Source: Haloarculaceae archaeon H-GB1-1
GTDB taxonomy: Archaea; Halobacteriota; Halobacteria; Halobacteriales; Haloarculaceae
Direction of reading: 5' to 3'
Length of the DNA: 64,000 nucleotides
Assembly (NCBI GenBank): GCA_029688825.1
Contig: JARUKX010000014.1
Span: 1 to 64,000, forward strand
Shown here: in pieces, positions 43,721 to 53,751 of the stretch
Layout: each line of letters begins with the position of its first letter
Position numbering within the stretch: position 1 is the first letter of the stretch
The notes under the pieces: generated by a model
What the model saw: only the letters and a program-made list of their open reading frames with translations
What the model was told of the DNA's origin: nothing
Database searches by the model: none
Program-made: the position numbers and the translations under genes

Positions 43721-45700
43721 CTACTCGGAGGTGAACTCCACTGTGGCGGTCCCGTTCAGCCGCAGCGACTTGACGTCGCCGGTGAACTTGTAGGCGTCCG
43801 CGCCGGACCAGACGGAGCCGGTGGCCGTCGAGCCGTCGATGACGTCCGCGTCCTGAACGGTCGCACCGTTGCGGGTGGAGTGTTCGAGGTCGCCCGAGAC
43901 GCTGAACTCGTAGGTCCCCTCGGAGGTGCTGTCGTTGTTCCCCTCGAAGCGGATGTAGTTCCACGTGGGTTCGGGCGTCGGGGTCGGGGTCGGTGTCGGA
44001 GTAGCCGTCGGCTCAGGCGTCGGTGTCGGCGTCGGCGTCGGAGTGGCCGTCGGTTCTGGCGTGGCCGTTGCCGTCGGCTCCGGCGTGGGGGTTGGCGTCG
44101 GCGTCTGCACGATCTCGCTGACGTCGACCTGGCTCCCGTCGATGTAGACCGTCGCCGGTCCTTCGACGTCGAACGCCGTGATGTCGCCGGTGAACGCGTA
44201 CGCGTCTGAGCCGGACCAGACTGTGCCGGTGGCCGTCGAGCCGTCGATGACGTCCGCGTCCTGAGCGGTCGCGCCGCCGATGGTCGAGTACTGGAGGTCG
44301 CCGGAGACGCTGAACTCGTAGCTCGCCTTCGTCGTTCCGTCGTCGTCGCCCTCGAAGCGGAGGTAGGTCCAGTCCTCCACCGACCCGTCGCCGTCCATCT
44401 TCGGTGTCGTGCCGAGCGGCGGCGGCGAGGGCATCGGCGGTGTCGGGTCGGCCGGTTGGACGTCGGACGTCGACGTCGCGTTCCGGACCTTCGAGGACCC
44501 GGAGATGCTCCCGTCCGTGTCCACGTGGATGTCCGTCGCCTTGGTGACGCTCGTGGGTCCGGACGTGTCGATGGCGACGTCGCCGGTGCTACCGGTGACG
44601 TGAAGGCCGTCGAGGATAAGGTCCAGCGCCCCCGTGTTGGCGTTGTCTCGGATCGCGCTGTCGCTGGCCATCCGCGCACGACAGTTTCGCATGATCGCGT
44701 ACCCGGAGTTGGCGTGGACGCCGAAGAGTGCCGGTCCGTGGTCGGGGCCGGTCATCACGAAGTCGCAGTCTTCGACGAGGACGTCGCCTGCGGTCCCGTC
44801 GGCGTTGACGAGTCCACCGTCGATGCGGACGCCGGGCTGGAACGCCCCGCCCGACCACTCCTGGGACGGGACGTCGCCGTCGGAGACGAAGGTACAGTTC
44901 TTGACGTCGGTCACCCCGCCGACGCGGATGCCCGCGTTGGTGTTGTGGAAGTAGCTGTTCTTGATCGTGACCTTCCCCGGCGACGAGCGACAGTAGATGG
45001 TGTTCTCGCCCCAGTGACGCATCCAGACGCGGTCGATGATGAGGTGACCCTCGTTCGGGTGTTCGAGGAAGATTCCCTTGCGGTTGTCCTGTCCGCCCGC
45101 AGGCGCCGATCCCTCGTGCATGTAGACGTTCTGGATGAGGCCCTGCGAACTGGAGTTGGGCACTTCGGCGCGCAGGCAGGCGGACGACCGGGCGCTCGTC
45201 TGCTGCATCCCGCGGAAGATGATGTTACGGAAGACGAAGTTGTTCGCACGGAACTTGAACATCGGCGGCTCGTCGACGTTCCGGTAGTCGAACTCGAAGC
45301 CGTCCATCGTGACGTTGCTGGCCTTGATGAGCCAGATGGTCTTGCTCGACCGCGGCGTCGGGACGATGGTGGCGTCGGTTCCCTTCAGCGTGACGCCGTT
45401 GGGGAGGTTGAAGTCGTTGAGCAAGTAGGTTCCCGGCGGGAACGTGACGGTTACACCCGATCCGGCGACCCGTTCGAGAACGCTGTCGATCCGCTCGTTC
45501 CCCGTCGGGTCCGCACCGGCTTCGACGATGTCGACGGTCGACGCAGCGCTGGTGGTGGTGCTCGTCGCGGCCCCGAAGGTACCGAGCGCAGCTGCCGTCG
45601 CTCCGAGTTTGAGATACGAACGGCGGCTGAACCGACTGTCTCGGTCTCCTGTGTTTTCCGGCTCGGTATCTGTGGTAGGCGTTCCTTTATCGTCTGCCAT
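43721..45700 (-). CDS. Tat-exported right-handed beta-helix protein with duplicated C-terminal domain
   Basis: A 659-residue protein. A Tat signal (FSRRSYLKLGATAAALGTFG) lies at about 24-43. A pectate-lyase-like parallel beta-helix spans about 60-400 (VTFPPGTYLLNDFNLPNGVT, YCRSSPGKVTIKNSYFHNTN). Two homologous beta domains of about 80 residues follow (YLRFEGDDDGTTKASYEFSV and YIRFEGNNDSTSEGTYEFSV) joined by a TPEP-type Thr/Pro linker. The domain pairs look like carbohydrate-binding modules. Glycan binding or cleavage outside the cell is inferred. The ATG at 45700 is chosen over one at 45727. Confidence 0.82.
   Translation of the reverse strand: MADDKGTPTTDTEPENTGDRDSRFSRRSYLKLGATAAALGTFGAATSTTTSAASTVDIVEAGADPTGNERIDSVLERVAGSGVTVTFPPGTYLLNDFNLPNGVTLKGTDATIVPTPRSSKTIWLIKASNVTMDGFEFDYRNVDEPPMFKFRANNFVFRNIIFRGMQQTSARSSACLRAEVPNSSSQGLIQNVYMHEGSAPAGGQDNRKGIFLEHPNEGHLIIDRVWMRHWGENTIYCRSSPGKVTIKNSYFHNTNAGIRVGGVTDVKNCTFVSDGDVPSQEWSGGAFQPGVRIDGGLVNADGTAGDVLVEDCDFVMTGPDHGPALFGVHANSGYAIMRNCRARMASDSAIRDNANTGALDLILDGLHVTGSTGDVAIDTSGPTSVTKATDIHVDTDGSISGSSKVRNATSTSDVQPADPTPPMPSPPPLGTTPKMDGDGSVEDWTYLRFEGDDDGTTKASYEFSVSGDLQYSTIGGATAQDADVIDGSTATGTVWSGSDAYAFTGDITAFDVEGPATVYIDGSQVDVSEIVQTPTPTPTPEPTATATPEPTATPTPTPTPTPEPTATPTPTPTPTPEPTWNYIRFEGNNDSTSEGTYEFSVSGDLEHSTRNGATVQDADVIDGSTATGSVWSGADAYKFTGDVKSLRLNGTATVEFTSE
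43966..44110 (-). repeat. Thr/Pro/Glu-rich linker repeat inside the beta-helix gene
   Basis: Tandem codons for TPTPTPEPTATATPEPTATP and similar, about 48 residues. It separates the two copies of the C-terminal domain. This type of linker is common in secreted carbohydrate-active proteins. Confidence 0.75.
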
Positions 45701-46003
45701 GGCCGGGTAACTTCCGATTAACTTCAAAAATCATCCTGCTAGATGGTCGCGTTTGCGAATAAGGCTATCGCAGTTAGACACCGGTTACGTACCACATACC
45801 TTCCAACAGGCGACCGGCTGGGCATATATTCGGAGGCGAATAGGACGGATTAACAGACGCTTACCGGGCGCGCGAACGGGTACAGACTCCCGACTCTTGG
45901 TGGTAGGATACTATTACCCGCCTCGACGACCCTCGATTCCGGCTTCTGGCCCAGGAACGGTGAACCGAGATGCAGGACTTGCAAAAGATGGGGTAGGAAG
46001 AAC

Positions 46004-46012
46004 ATAACAATC
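46004..46012 (+). promoter_or_regulatory. ATAACAA element of the beta-helix lipoprotein gene
   Basis: ACATAACAATCCG. The core ends 31 nt before the ATG at 46043. Confidence 0.55.
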
Positions 46013-46042
46013 CGCGGATGGCCCAAGGAAAGCCACAAGAGC

Positions 46043-47659
46043 ATGAGGAAACGACGTCGGTTTCTCGAAGCACTCGCTGTCGGTGCCGCAGGGGTGGCGG
46101 GCTGTCTCACTGACGACCAGCCGTCGACCACGACGGAGACCGGGACGGAAACGACAGCCACCACGACCGAGAGCGTCGAATCTCGGCTCGCGGATCGCTT
46201 CGACACGGTCGTCGACATGCAGGATCTCCACGGAATCGACGGGACCGCCTCGACGCGCATCGACGGCGCGTTGCAGAAGCGGGCCGGCGACGACACGGTG
46301 TTCTACTTCCCGAAGGGGCGCTACCGAATCGGGAGCGTCCTATTCGAGGACGTCTCGAACTTCGGATTCGTCGGCGACGACGCGACGTTCGTCCTCGACC
46401 AACCCGGTCGACACGTCTATATGGGGTTTCGCCGGGTCGAAGACGTCTTGTTTCGGGGGTTCAAGGCGGACAACTCCGCCGACAACATGGCGGCGTGGCT
46501 CGACTTCAAGACCGTCGGCGGCACGAACGTCATCAAAGACTACACGGTCACCGACTTCGACGACGTCGAGGGGCGGACCCACGGGTTCACGCTCATGATA
46601 GAGGGCGGGGACACCTCGTTGACCGTCGAGAACGTCGACCTCTCGAAGGGGGGTAACAACGCCTCTGCGGCGTTCGTCTTCCGCCAGGAGGACTTCTTCG
46701 ACCCGAAACGGAAGCCCGGCGCGGTGACGTTCAGGAACTGCCTGATGAAGAACTGGGGCAAGGAGGGGCTGTACGCCTCACCGCACAGTGGCCCCATTCG
46801 CGTCCTCGGCGGTGAGTACGCGAACAACGCCATCGTACAGGTTCGCGTGGGAAGCGGCCACGCCCCGACGCGAGCCATCGTTCGTGACGTCGACATCCGC
46901 GTGACGAAGCTCCATTCGTACATCTCCGACAAGCACGACTTGCTCCGGGGAATCTGGCTCAAGGAAGGGGACAGGGCCCTGGTGGAGAACTGCCGAGTGA
47001 TACTCCGCAACGTCGACCCGAAGAAGACTCCCGGGGGCATCCTCGTCAATCAGCAGTTCGGGCGCGCGACCATCAGGAACTGTCACATCACGACGGACAT
47101 CGCCCGTCCGGGAATCCTGGTGGAGGATCCCGCCGACGAGTACGACCCGCAGTGGATGCCGTCGCTGGAGCATCTCCCGACACACTGGGACCTCATCTTC
47201 CAGAACGTGACGGTCGACGGGCGGAGCCCGAACACCGAGGCCATCCGCGTCGAGGGCCGGGACAACTGTCGTTTCCAGAACCTCACCGTCGACGTCGACG
47301 GACCGAACTCCAACGGCGTCCACTTCCGGAACGTCGCGAACTGTCACGTCGACGGCGGCTCGATTAATGCCAGTCGGTACCCGCTCCTGGTCCGGTTCGC
47401 GCCAGATCTCACCGAGTGTGCGGTCCACTTCGACGGCATGGAGCTCCAATCGACGCAGCTCGCGGACTCCGGCGTCGAACTCGCGGCGGACCGCGACGCG
47501 CCGTACTGCGTCGGCTCGAAAACGCTTCCGGACGACAGACTGGACGGGACGAACACGCTGGCGCTCACGAACGCAACGAGCGAGACCGGATCGACGGTGT
47601 CGTCGACGGAATCGACGGAGCGATACGATCTGTACGGAACGTGGGTCGGGGACATGTAA
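46043..47659 (+). CDS. Tat lipoprotein with a right-handed beta-helix
   Basis: A 538-residue protein whose N-terminus KRRRFLEALAVGAAGVAGC combines a twin-arginine motif and a lipobox with Cys21, so it should be lipid-anchored outside. A Thr-rich spacer (22-45) leads to a parallel beta-helix (about 60-490) with pectate-lyase-like turns (VTFRNCLMKNWGKEGLYASP, GRATIRNCHITTDIARPGIL). It is divergent from the other beta-helix gene and may bind or trim the same surface glycan. No catalytic residues can be assigned. Confidence 0.83.
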   Translation: MRKRRRFLEALAVGAAGVAGCLTDDQPSTTTETGTETTATTTESVESRLADRFDTVVDMQDLHGIDGTASTRIDGALQKRAGDDTVFYFPKGRYRIGSVLFEDVSNFGFVGDDATFVLDQPGRHVYMGFRRVEDVLFRGFKADNSADNMAAWLDFKTVGGTNVIKDYTVTDFDDVEGRTHGFTLMIEGGDTSLTVENVDLSKGGNNASAAFVFRQEDFFDPKRKPGAVTFRNCLMKNWGKEGLYASPHSGPIRVLGGEYANNAIVQVRVGSGHAPTRAIVRDVDIRVTKLHSYISDKHDLLRGIWLKEGDRALVENCRVILRNVDPKKTPGGILVNQQFGRATIRNCHITTDIARPGILVEDPADEYDPQWMPSLEHLPTHWDLIFQNVTVDGRSPNTEAIRVEGRDNCRFQNLTVDVDGPNSNGVHFRNVANCHVDGGSINASRYPLLVRFAPDLTECAVHFDGMELQSTQLADSGVELAADRDAPYCVGSKTLPDDRLDGTNTLALTNATSETGSTVSSTESTERYDLYGTWVGDM

Positions 47660-47794
47660 GACGCTAGCAAGCAATTACCGCCGAACTGGATGGCCGGCGC
47701 TCGACTGAGGGGACGCTCGAAACGATCGGAACCACATCCGTCGGCTGCCCCGAGGGCGATGGTGTAGGAGACGGCTACCCTCGCTATGTGAGTC

Positions 47795-47803
47795 ATAACA
47801 AAA
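47795..47803 (+). promoter_or_regulatory. ATAACAAA element of the FemAB-AlkP-FemAB operon
   Basis: GTCATAACAAAAC. The core ends 29 nt before the ATG at 47832. Confidence 0.6.
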
Positions 47804-47831
47804 CTGTTAGTTACCGGTAGATAGCTCACGA

Positions 47832-48836
47832 ATGGACGTCACGCAACTCACCTTCGACGAGTGGGAGGAGGCGCTTCCGGACCGCGAGTTCGAGGTGTTC
47901 CACACGCCGGAAGCCCTCCGCGTGCTCGACGACTACGCAGAGGGTGATCTGCACCTGTACGGCGCGTTCAAGGGGGACCAACCGGTCGCGCTCTTTCCGC
48001 TGTTCGTCCGAGAAGCCGCGGTCGGTCGGTTCGTCACGTCCCCGCCACCGTCGCTGAGCGTCCCCCATCTGGGTCCGCTCGTGATGCCGAACAGTCCGAA
48101 GCGTCGCAAGCACGAACGGATCAACCAGACCTTCGCTGAGAACGTGCTGGACGAACTCGACGTGGAGACGCGAGGGACCCTCTTCCGAATGGTCTGTCCG
48201 CCGGAGTACACGGACCCCCGACCGTACGACTGGAACGAGTTCGAGTTGACGCCGCGGTTCACCTACGTCCTCGACGTCGGCTCCTCGACGCCGACGGAGA
48301 TCAGCGACTCGTTCAGCAGTAGCCTGCGCCGGGAGATCCGCGACGCCGACGAACTCGACTTCGACATCACGGTCGAGGGCGTCGACGCCGCGCGACGGGT
48401 CTATCAGGAGACGACCGAGCGGTTCCGCGAGCAGGGGGAGTCGTTCCCCTTCTCGTGGGACTACGTCGAGGACCTCCTGACGGCGCTCGACGAGCGCGCT
48501 CGCGTCTACGTCGCCCGCGACGCCGACGGGACCTTCCTCAACGGGATCACCGTCCTCTACTCCAACGAGCGGGCGTACTTCTGGCAGGGCGGCACCCGAA
48601 CGACGTACGAGGGCGTGAGCATCAACAGCGCGCTCCACTGGCAGATCATCGAGGACATCGCCGACGACCCGCCGCTCGGGTCGGTCTCGAAGTACGACCT
48701 GTTCGGGGCGAACACGCCGCGGCTCTGTCAGTACAAGGCGAAGTTCGGGGCCGACCTGGTCCCCTACTACGTCGTCGAATCGTCCGGGCCGACGATGGAC
48801 ATCGCGAAACGCGCCTACGAAATCGTGCAGCGATGA
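47832..48836 (+). CDS. FemAB-like acyl/aminoacyltransferase (copy 1)
   Basis: A 334-residue protein with the double-GNAT layout of the FemAB family. The N-terminal part contains YGAFKGDQPVALFPLF, the middle part the SFSSSLRREIRDADEL arginine segment, and the C-terminal part YDLFGANTPRLCQYKAKFGA. Bacterial FemAB enzymes add amino acids to lipid-linked precursors. Archaea lack murein, so the acceptor is unknown. It starts a three-gene plus-strand operon. It is the most diverged of the three copies. Confidence 0.75.
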   Translation: MDVTQLTFDEWEEALPDREFEVFHTPEALRVLDDYAEGDLHLYGAFKGDQPVALFPLFVREAAVGRFVTSPPPSLSVPHLGPLVMPNSPKRRKHERINQTFAENVLDELDVETRGTLFRMVCPPEYTDPRPYDWNEFELTPRFTYVLDVGSSTPTEISDSFSSSLRREIRDADELDFDITVEGVDAARRVYQETTERFREQGESFPFSWDYVEDLLTALDERARVYVARDADGTFLNGITVLYSNERAYFWQGGTRTTYEGVSINSALHWQIIEDIADDPPLGSVSKYDLFGANTPRLCQYKAKFGADLVPYYVVESSGPTMDIAKRAYEIVQR

Positions 48837-50488
48837 ACGACGGGACCGACCACACTTCTGGCGATTCGACCGGGATGCAGACGCTCCTTCTCGGGCTCGA
48901 CGCGGCGTGTGACAGCGTTCTCGAATCGGTGTTCGACCGCGGGGTCGCGCCGACGCTCGAATCGCTCCTCTCCGAGGCGGAGACCGCACCGCTGACCTCG
49001 CAGCTGCCGCCGTGGACGCCCAGCGCCTGGCCGTCGATGTACACGGGCGTCAATCCGGGCAAGCACGGCTCGTTCGGCTTCCTCACGTTCGACGGCTACG
49101 ACTACGACGTCGTCGACGCCACGGAGGTCCGCGAACTCGCGCTGTGGGAACTGCTCGACGAGCACGATAAGTCGAGCGTCGTCGTGAACGTCCCCGTCAC
49201 GCACCCGCCGGGCGAGTTCGACGGCGCGCTGATTCCGGGGTACGTCGCGCCGGAAGACCCGCCGTGTCACCCCGAGGGAATCCTCGACGACGTGGAGGAC
49301 GAGATCGGAGACTACCGCGTGTACGCCCCGCCGCACGACGAGCTGACCGACGACGAGCGCGAGCAGTGGTACCGTCGGCTCACCCACATGCGAGGCGAGG
49401 CGTTCCGGTACCTCGCCGACCGCTTCGACCCCGAGTTCGGCTTCCTCCAGTTCCAGCAGATAGACACGGTGTTCCACGAGTATCCCGGAGACTGGGACAC
49501 AGCGGCGTCGGTCTACGAGGCCGTCGACGAGGAGGTCCGGAAGACGCTCGAGGCCTGCGACCCCGACACGGTCGTCGTCGCGAGCGACCACGGCATGGGC
49601 GAGTACACGGGCGTCGAGTTCCGGGTCAACGACTACCTCGCGGACCACGGATTCGTCACGTCGACGGCGGGCGAGGGTGGGATGCCGTCGTGGTCGACCA
49701 TCGCGCGCAACCGCCACTTCAACGGCGACGACGAGGAGACCACCGACGACGGCCCCGACCTCCTCCAGCGAGGGCTCTCGCTGGCCGCGAAGGTCGGACT
49801 GACCAGCCAGCGTATCGGGGCCGTCCTCGAAGCGGCGGGCCTGAAGGAGTTCGTCCTCGACCGCGTCTCCGTCGACGCCGTCCGGGCCGCCAGCGAACAG
49901 GTGGACTTCCCCGCGTCGACAGCGTTCATGCGCTCGCGCGTGGAGTGCGGCGTCCGACTCAACGTCGATGGTCGCGAACCGAACGGCGTGGTTCCGGCGG
50001 CGGAGCGCGAGCGCGTTCGCGACGAGGTCATCGAGAGCCTCCGCGCGGCCACGACGCCGACGGGCGATCCGGTCTTCGAGGAGGTCGCCCCGCGTGAGGC
50101 GTACTTCGACGGCCCGTACGTCGAGGAGGCCGCGGACATACTCGTCGTCCCGACGGCGTGGGACCACTACCTCTCCGCGCAGTACCACGAGGAGCCGTTC
50201 GCAGACCCGAGTCCGTGTTTCAACCACAAGCGAGACGGCATCGTCGCCCTCGCCGGCGACGCCGTGGACCGGTCGGCGACCCTCGACCGAGCGCACCTCT
50301 ACGACGTCGCGCCGACCGTACTCGCGACGCTGGGCGTCCCGGTCAGCGATCGGATGGACGGCGAGCGATTGCCGCTCGTCCCCGACGTCCCCGAGCGCGA
50401 ATACCCCGAGTACGACGGCGAACAGGACGGAATGGACACCACGGACGCAGTCGAAGATCAACTCTCACATCTTGGCTATATCGAATGA
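48833..50488 (+). CDS. AlkP-superfamily phosphodiesterase-like enzyme (copy 1), LGYIE tail
   Basis: A 551-residue protein of the type I phosphodiesterase/nucleotide pyrophosphatase group. GLDAACDSVLESVFD carries the first metal aspartate. The nucleophile loop PPWTPSAWPSMYTGVNPGKH has Thr62, and VVASDHGMGEY supplies further ligands. The C-terminus ends VEDQLSHLGYIE. It overlaps the FemAB genes on both sides by ATGA. It shares long segments with the 54.8-kb copy (for example GALIPGYVAPE and PPCHPEG). The substrate is unknown. Confidence 0.83.
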   Translation: MNDGTDHTSGDSTGMQTLLLGLDAACDSVLESVFDRGVAPTLESLLSEAETAPLTSQLPPWTPSAWPSMYTGVNPGKHGSFGFLTFDGYDYDVVDATEVRELALWELLDEHDKSSVVVNVPVTHPPGEFDGALIPGYVAPEDPPCHPEGILDDVEDEIGDYRVYAPPHDELTDDEREQWYRRLTHMRGEAFRYLADRFDPEFGFLQFQQIDTVFHEYPGDWDTAASVYEAVDEEVRKTLEACDPDTVVVASDHGMGEYTGVEFRVNDYLADHGFVTSTAGEGGMPSWSTIARNRHFNGDDEETTDDGPDLLQRGLSLAAKVGLTSQRIGAVLEAAGLKEFVLDRVSVDAVRAASEQVDFPASTAFMRSRVECGVRLNVDGREPNGVVPAAERERVRDEVIESLRAATTPTGDPVFEEVAPREAYFDGPYVEEAADILVVPTAWDHYLSAQYHEEPFADPSPCFNHKRDGIVALAGDAVDRSATLDRAHLYDVAPTVLATLGVPVSDRMDGERLPLVPDVPEREYPEYDGEQDGMDTTDAVEDQLSHLGYIE

Positions 50489-51513
50489 TGCACACTGTCA
50501 CCGAGCAGGGTATCGAAGTTACGACGGCAGACGAATCGACGCTGGACAAATGGGACGACTACGCCGAGCGGTCACCGCACGGAACCGCCTTCCACCAGCT
50601 GGCCGCACTCGACGTGCTGGCGGACCACACCGACACGACGGTCCACACGCTCGTCGGCTTCAAGGGTCAGGAGCCGGTGGGCATCTTCCCGGTCTTCGAG
50701 AAGCAGCTCGGGCCGTTCAGTGCGGCGTTCTCGCCGCCACCGGACCTGTGGGTGTTCTATCTCGGCCCAGCGCTGCTCAACGTCTCGAAGCTCAAACAGC
50801 GGAAAGCTGAGAAGCGACACCGCCGGTTCGTCGCAGGCGCGCTCCGGTGGATCGACCAGGCCATCGACCCGCAGTACTCGCTGTTCAAGCTCCACCCCAA
50901 CTACGAGGACCCGCGGCCGTACGAGTGGGAGGACTTCGAGGTCACGCCGAGGTACTCCTACGAGATCGACGTCAGCCTCGACACCGACGAGCTGCTGAAG
51001 TCCTTCAGCCGGAGCGCGCGCAAGAACATCGAGGCCGGCCAGGAGTCCGACCTCGTCGTCGGGGAGGGACACCAGGGCAACATCTGGGACATCATAGAGC
51101 AGGTGAGCGACCGCTACGAGGAACAGGACAAGTCGTTCACGGTCGAGCCGGAGTTCGTCTCGGACCTCCACGACGCCCTTCCGGACGGCCAGATTCGTCC
51201 CTACGTCGTCACGGAGGACGGCGAGTACCGAAGCGGCATGATCACGGTGGAGTTCGGCGACCGAATCGACCGCTGGCAGGGCGGGGTCAAACCGTACGAC
51301 ATGGACGTCCCGGTCAACGACATGCTGGACTGGCACATCATGCAGGAGGCACAGGAACGCGAGCGGACCGTCTACGACCTCAACGGCGCGAACGTCGAGA
51401 ACCTCTGTGAGTACAAGGCGAAGTTCGGTCCCGACGTGGTCATCCACCACTCGCTGCAGCGCGCGACCACCAGCGCCGACCTCCTCTCGCAGTTGTATCT
51501 GAAACTGCGGTAG
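50485..51513 (+). CDS. FemAB-like acyl/aminoacyltransferase (copy 2)
   Basis: A 342-residue FemAB-like protein starting at a double ATG that overlaps the previous stop. Blocks include VGFKGQEPVGIFPVFEKQLG, KQRKAEKRHRRFVAGALRWI, SFSRSARKNIEAGQESD and YDLNGANVENLCEYKAKFGP. It is much closer to the 53.8-kb copy than to copy 1; a 48-bp stretch near 50656 differs from it by only about four bases. Function as in copy 1: transfer of an acyl or aminoacyl group to a surface precursor is inferred. Confidence 0.77.
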   Translation: MMHTVTEQGIEVTTADESTLDKWDDYAERSPHGTAFHQLAALDVLADHTDTTVHTLVGFKGQEPVGIFPVFEKQLGPFSAAFSPPPDLWVFYLGPALLNVSKLKQRKAEKRHRRFVAGALRWIDQAIDPQYSLFKLHPNYEDPRPYEWEDFEVTPRYSYEIDVSLDTDELLKSFSRSARKNIEAGQESDLVVGEGHQGNIWDIIEQVSDRYEEQDKSFTVEPEFVSDLHDALPDGQIRPYVVTEDGEYRSGMITVEFGDRIDRWQGGVKPYDMDVPVNDMLDWHIMQEAQERERTVYDLNGANVENLCEYKAKFGPDVVIHHSLQRATTSADLLSQLYLKLR

Positions 51514-51565
51514 CGACGGCGACCCCGGACGCAACGGCGTCCCGGAAGCGCCCGTGATCGCTCGA

Positions 51566-53302
51566 TTACCAGCTGAACAGCCCGCGGTTCGCCTCGACGG
51601 ATGCAGCGATGGCCGACGCCGTTTCGGTCGTCGTCGTCTCGCCGCCGCCCTGGGTCGGCGTCCCGGCGACCGTCTCCGTCGGCGTCGATTGAGACGGCGT
51701 CCCACTCGGCGTCGTCTGGGTACCCGTGAACCCGGAGACGCTGACCGACTGGAGGATGCGCCGAAGCGCTTCCTCGTCGCGCTCTGCGACGAGCTGGACG
51801 TTCCCGATGACCATGTAGGACTCGTCGGGCGGCAGGCCGGCGAAGTTCACGACGGTGGCCCCTCCCTCCGGTCCGCACTGCTCGAACCGCTCTTGCCGGC
51901 CCGAGAGCGACGGGTTCGAGAACGCGGACCGGCTCGACGACCCGCAGCTCGCGAACGCGAGCGAGTCCAGCACCGCCTCGGGGTCCGTCCCTGCCTGGTC
52001 GGTCACGAGGACGTTCGTGCCGGGGACGTCCCAGGTGTTCAGGTACTCGTTGACGTCTGGGGCCGCGAAGACCGACGGGCCGATACCGCTGGGCGTGCTT
52101 TGGACGTCGTCCCAGGCCGTCGGGATCTCGACGCCGATGACGCCGGTGTCGTCGCTGACGGTCGTGAATCCCTCGTAGGTGCCGCCCTGGGAGGGGAGGA
52201 CCTGGACGACCTGGAGCGGCTGGCCGTTGACGACGCCCTCCAAGAGGAGGCCGCCGCCGGTCTGGCCCGGCACCTGTCGGAGGACCTGGACGGTGATGGG
52301 GTTCGTGCTGCCCTGCGTCCGAAGGACGTCGCAGTAGAACTCCTTCGTCACGAGCGGGTCCTCCTCGGCGGGCCTGACCGCGCGGGTGTTCTCGATGCGG
52401 AGGATTCGGTCACCGGCTCTGATGCCCGCGTTGAACGCCGCCGAACCGGTCTGGACCGAGATGACGTGGATCGCTCGCGTGATGCCGTCGGGCGTCATCG
52501 GCGTGGGCGTCTCGATGGCGACGCCGTTGATGCCGATGTACTCCTGGTTCTGACCCTCCCTCAGCGTGGATACGATGGGCTGGGCCAGGTCCGAGCCGAT
52601 GGCGAGGTTCTGCTCGAACTCCGAGAAAGCGGCGTAGTTGGTTCCCACGACGCGGCCGGCGTTGTTCACCAGCGGGCCGCCCGAACTCCCGAAATTGATC
52701 CGGGCGGTGTGTTCGAGTACGGAGTCGACGGATGCCCAGTTCGTCTCGCCGGGCACGTCCGTCCGCGAGATGATGCCGTTCGTCGTCGAGAGTCGGTCGC
52801 TGTTGATGGGGAAGCCGTGCGCGTAGACCTGGGCACCGGCGTTCACGGGTTGATCCGCGAAGGACACCGTCGGGAAGTCACTGCCGGAGATGTTGATCAC
52901 GGCGAGGTCCGAACACTCCGATGCACCGACGAACTGTGCGTTGTGCGACTCGCTCCGGTCCTCGCCGACGAACACTTCGAGCGTCGCCGCGCCCGTCACT
53001 ACGTGATTGGCCGTGACGGCTATTCCCGACGGGTCGATGATGAAGCCGGACCCACCCGACGCCGCCTCGAAATCGCCGAACGCCGGGAAGTCGTACGTCC
53101 CGATGGCCTCGATCCGGACGACGGCATCCCGCGCAGCCAGCCACGCAGGCCGCTCCTGCGCTCGCGCACCGCCCGCGCCCTGCAGAACGCCGACGCCGCC
53201 CGCAGCCGCGACCCCGAGCGACTGCAACGCTCGTCGGCGAGTCAGGTGTGGCTCGTCCTCGGCCGCCCGCTCTGGCGACGTCGCGTCCGAGTCAGCGGCC
53301 AT
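51566..53302 (-). CDS. Tat-exported HtrA/DegP-like serine protease with PDZ domain
   Basis: A 578-residue protein. A Tat signal (LTRRRALQSLGVAAAGGVGV) lies near residues 20-39. A trypsin-like domain follows with H100 (TANHV), D132 (CSDLAVI) and S207 (GSSGGP), all three triad residues present. A PDZ domain spans about 250-355. A further domain with paired cysteines and a Ser/Thr-rich end completes it. It probably cleaves or chaperones exported proteins. A GTG at 53401 would lengthen it and fits a TATA box near 53424; I keep 53302 for an ordinary signal length. The gene lies between inverted FemAB modules. Confidence 0.85.
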   Translation of the reverse strand: MAADSDATSPERAAEDEPHLTRRRALQSLGVAAAGGVGVLQGAGGARAQERPAWLAARDAVVRIEAIGTYDFPAFGDFEAASGGSGFIIDPSGIAVTANHVVTGAATLEVFVGEDRSESHNAQFVGASECSDLAVINISGSDFPTVSFADQPVNAGAQVYAHGFPINSDRLSTTNGIISRTDVPGETNWASVDSVLEHTARINFGSSGGPLVNNAGRVVGTNYAAFSEFEQNLAIGSDLAQPIVSTLREGQNQEYIGINGVAIETPTPMTPDGITRAIHVISVQTGSAAFNAGIRAGDRILRIENTRAVRPAEEDPLVTKEFYCDVLRTQGSTNPITVQVLRQVPGQTGGGLLLEGVVNGQPLQVVQVLPSQGGTYEGFTTVSDDTGVIGVEIPTAWDDVQSTPSGIGPSVFAAPDVNEYLNTWDVPGTNVLVTDQAGTDPEAVLDSLAFASCGSSSRSAFSNPSLSGRQERFEQCGPEGGATVVNFAGLPPDESYMVIGNVQLVAERDEEALRRILQSVSVSGFTGTQTTPSGTPSQSTPTETVAGTPTQGGGETTTTETASAIAASVEANRGLFSW

Positions 53303-53751
53303 GCTGACCCTCCTCGTGAGCGGCGTTCGTTCCGAACTGACCGGCGGCGGTGCCTGTCCGGGAGCGCGATACATCCATTCGTCTTTGCCAGGGGTTGTCA
53401 CCCATGCAAAAACGTCAGAAAATTAAATATATTAACATTTAGTGAGTACTAGACGGCGATCTCGAATAAGTGGATTCTACGTCGAGAGGGCTGTGAGTCG
53501 CTAGAATCGGTCACATTACGGTACCCGGAGGCGACTCCAGGGACCGGTTTTTCTGACCTTTCTCAAGCACGTAGTATCGGTATCGGGACAACGGAGCGAG
53601 AATCACGAGACTGCATCACGACGTGCTGGCTCGCCACGGCTCGTCCGCATGTCGAGTCTCGTAGCTTTCAGCCGACCTTAGCGAGGGGAGCGATCTCTCG
53701 GCGTCGAGATAGGCTCCGTTTTCACTCGCCCGGCTGCGCACAGTCGCCGAA
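53303..53751. other. Intergenic interval with the protease promoter
   Basis: About 450 bp. An AT-rich box, AATTAAATATATTAAC (53421-53436), is a good TATA region for the protease gene on the minus strand. The remainder up to the FemAB stop at 53752 holds no supported gene. Confidence 0.5.

Noticed and set aside
43966-44110. Repeat array that could suggest CRISPR or a satellite
   Set aside because: It is in frame inside a gene and encodes a Thr/Pro linker; no spacer structure.
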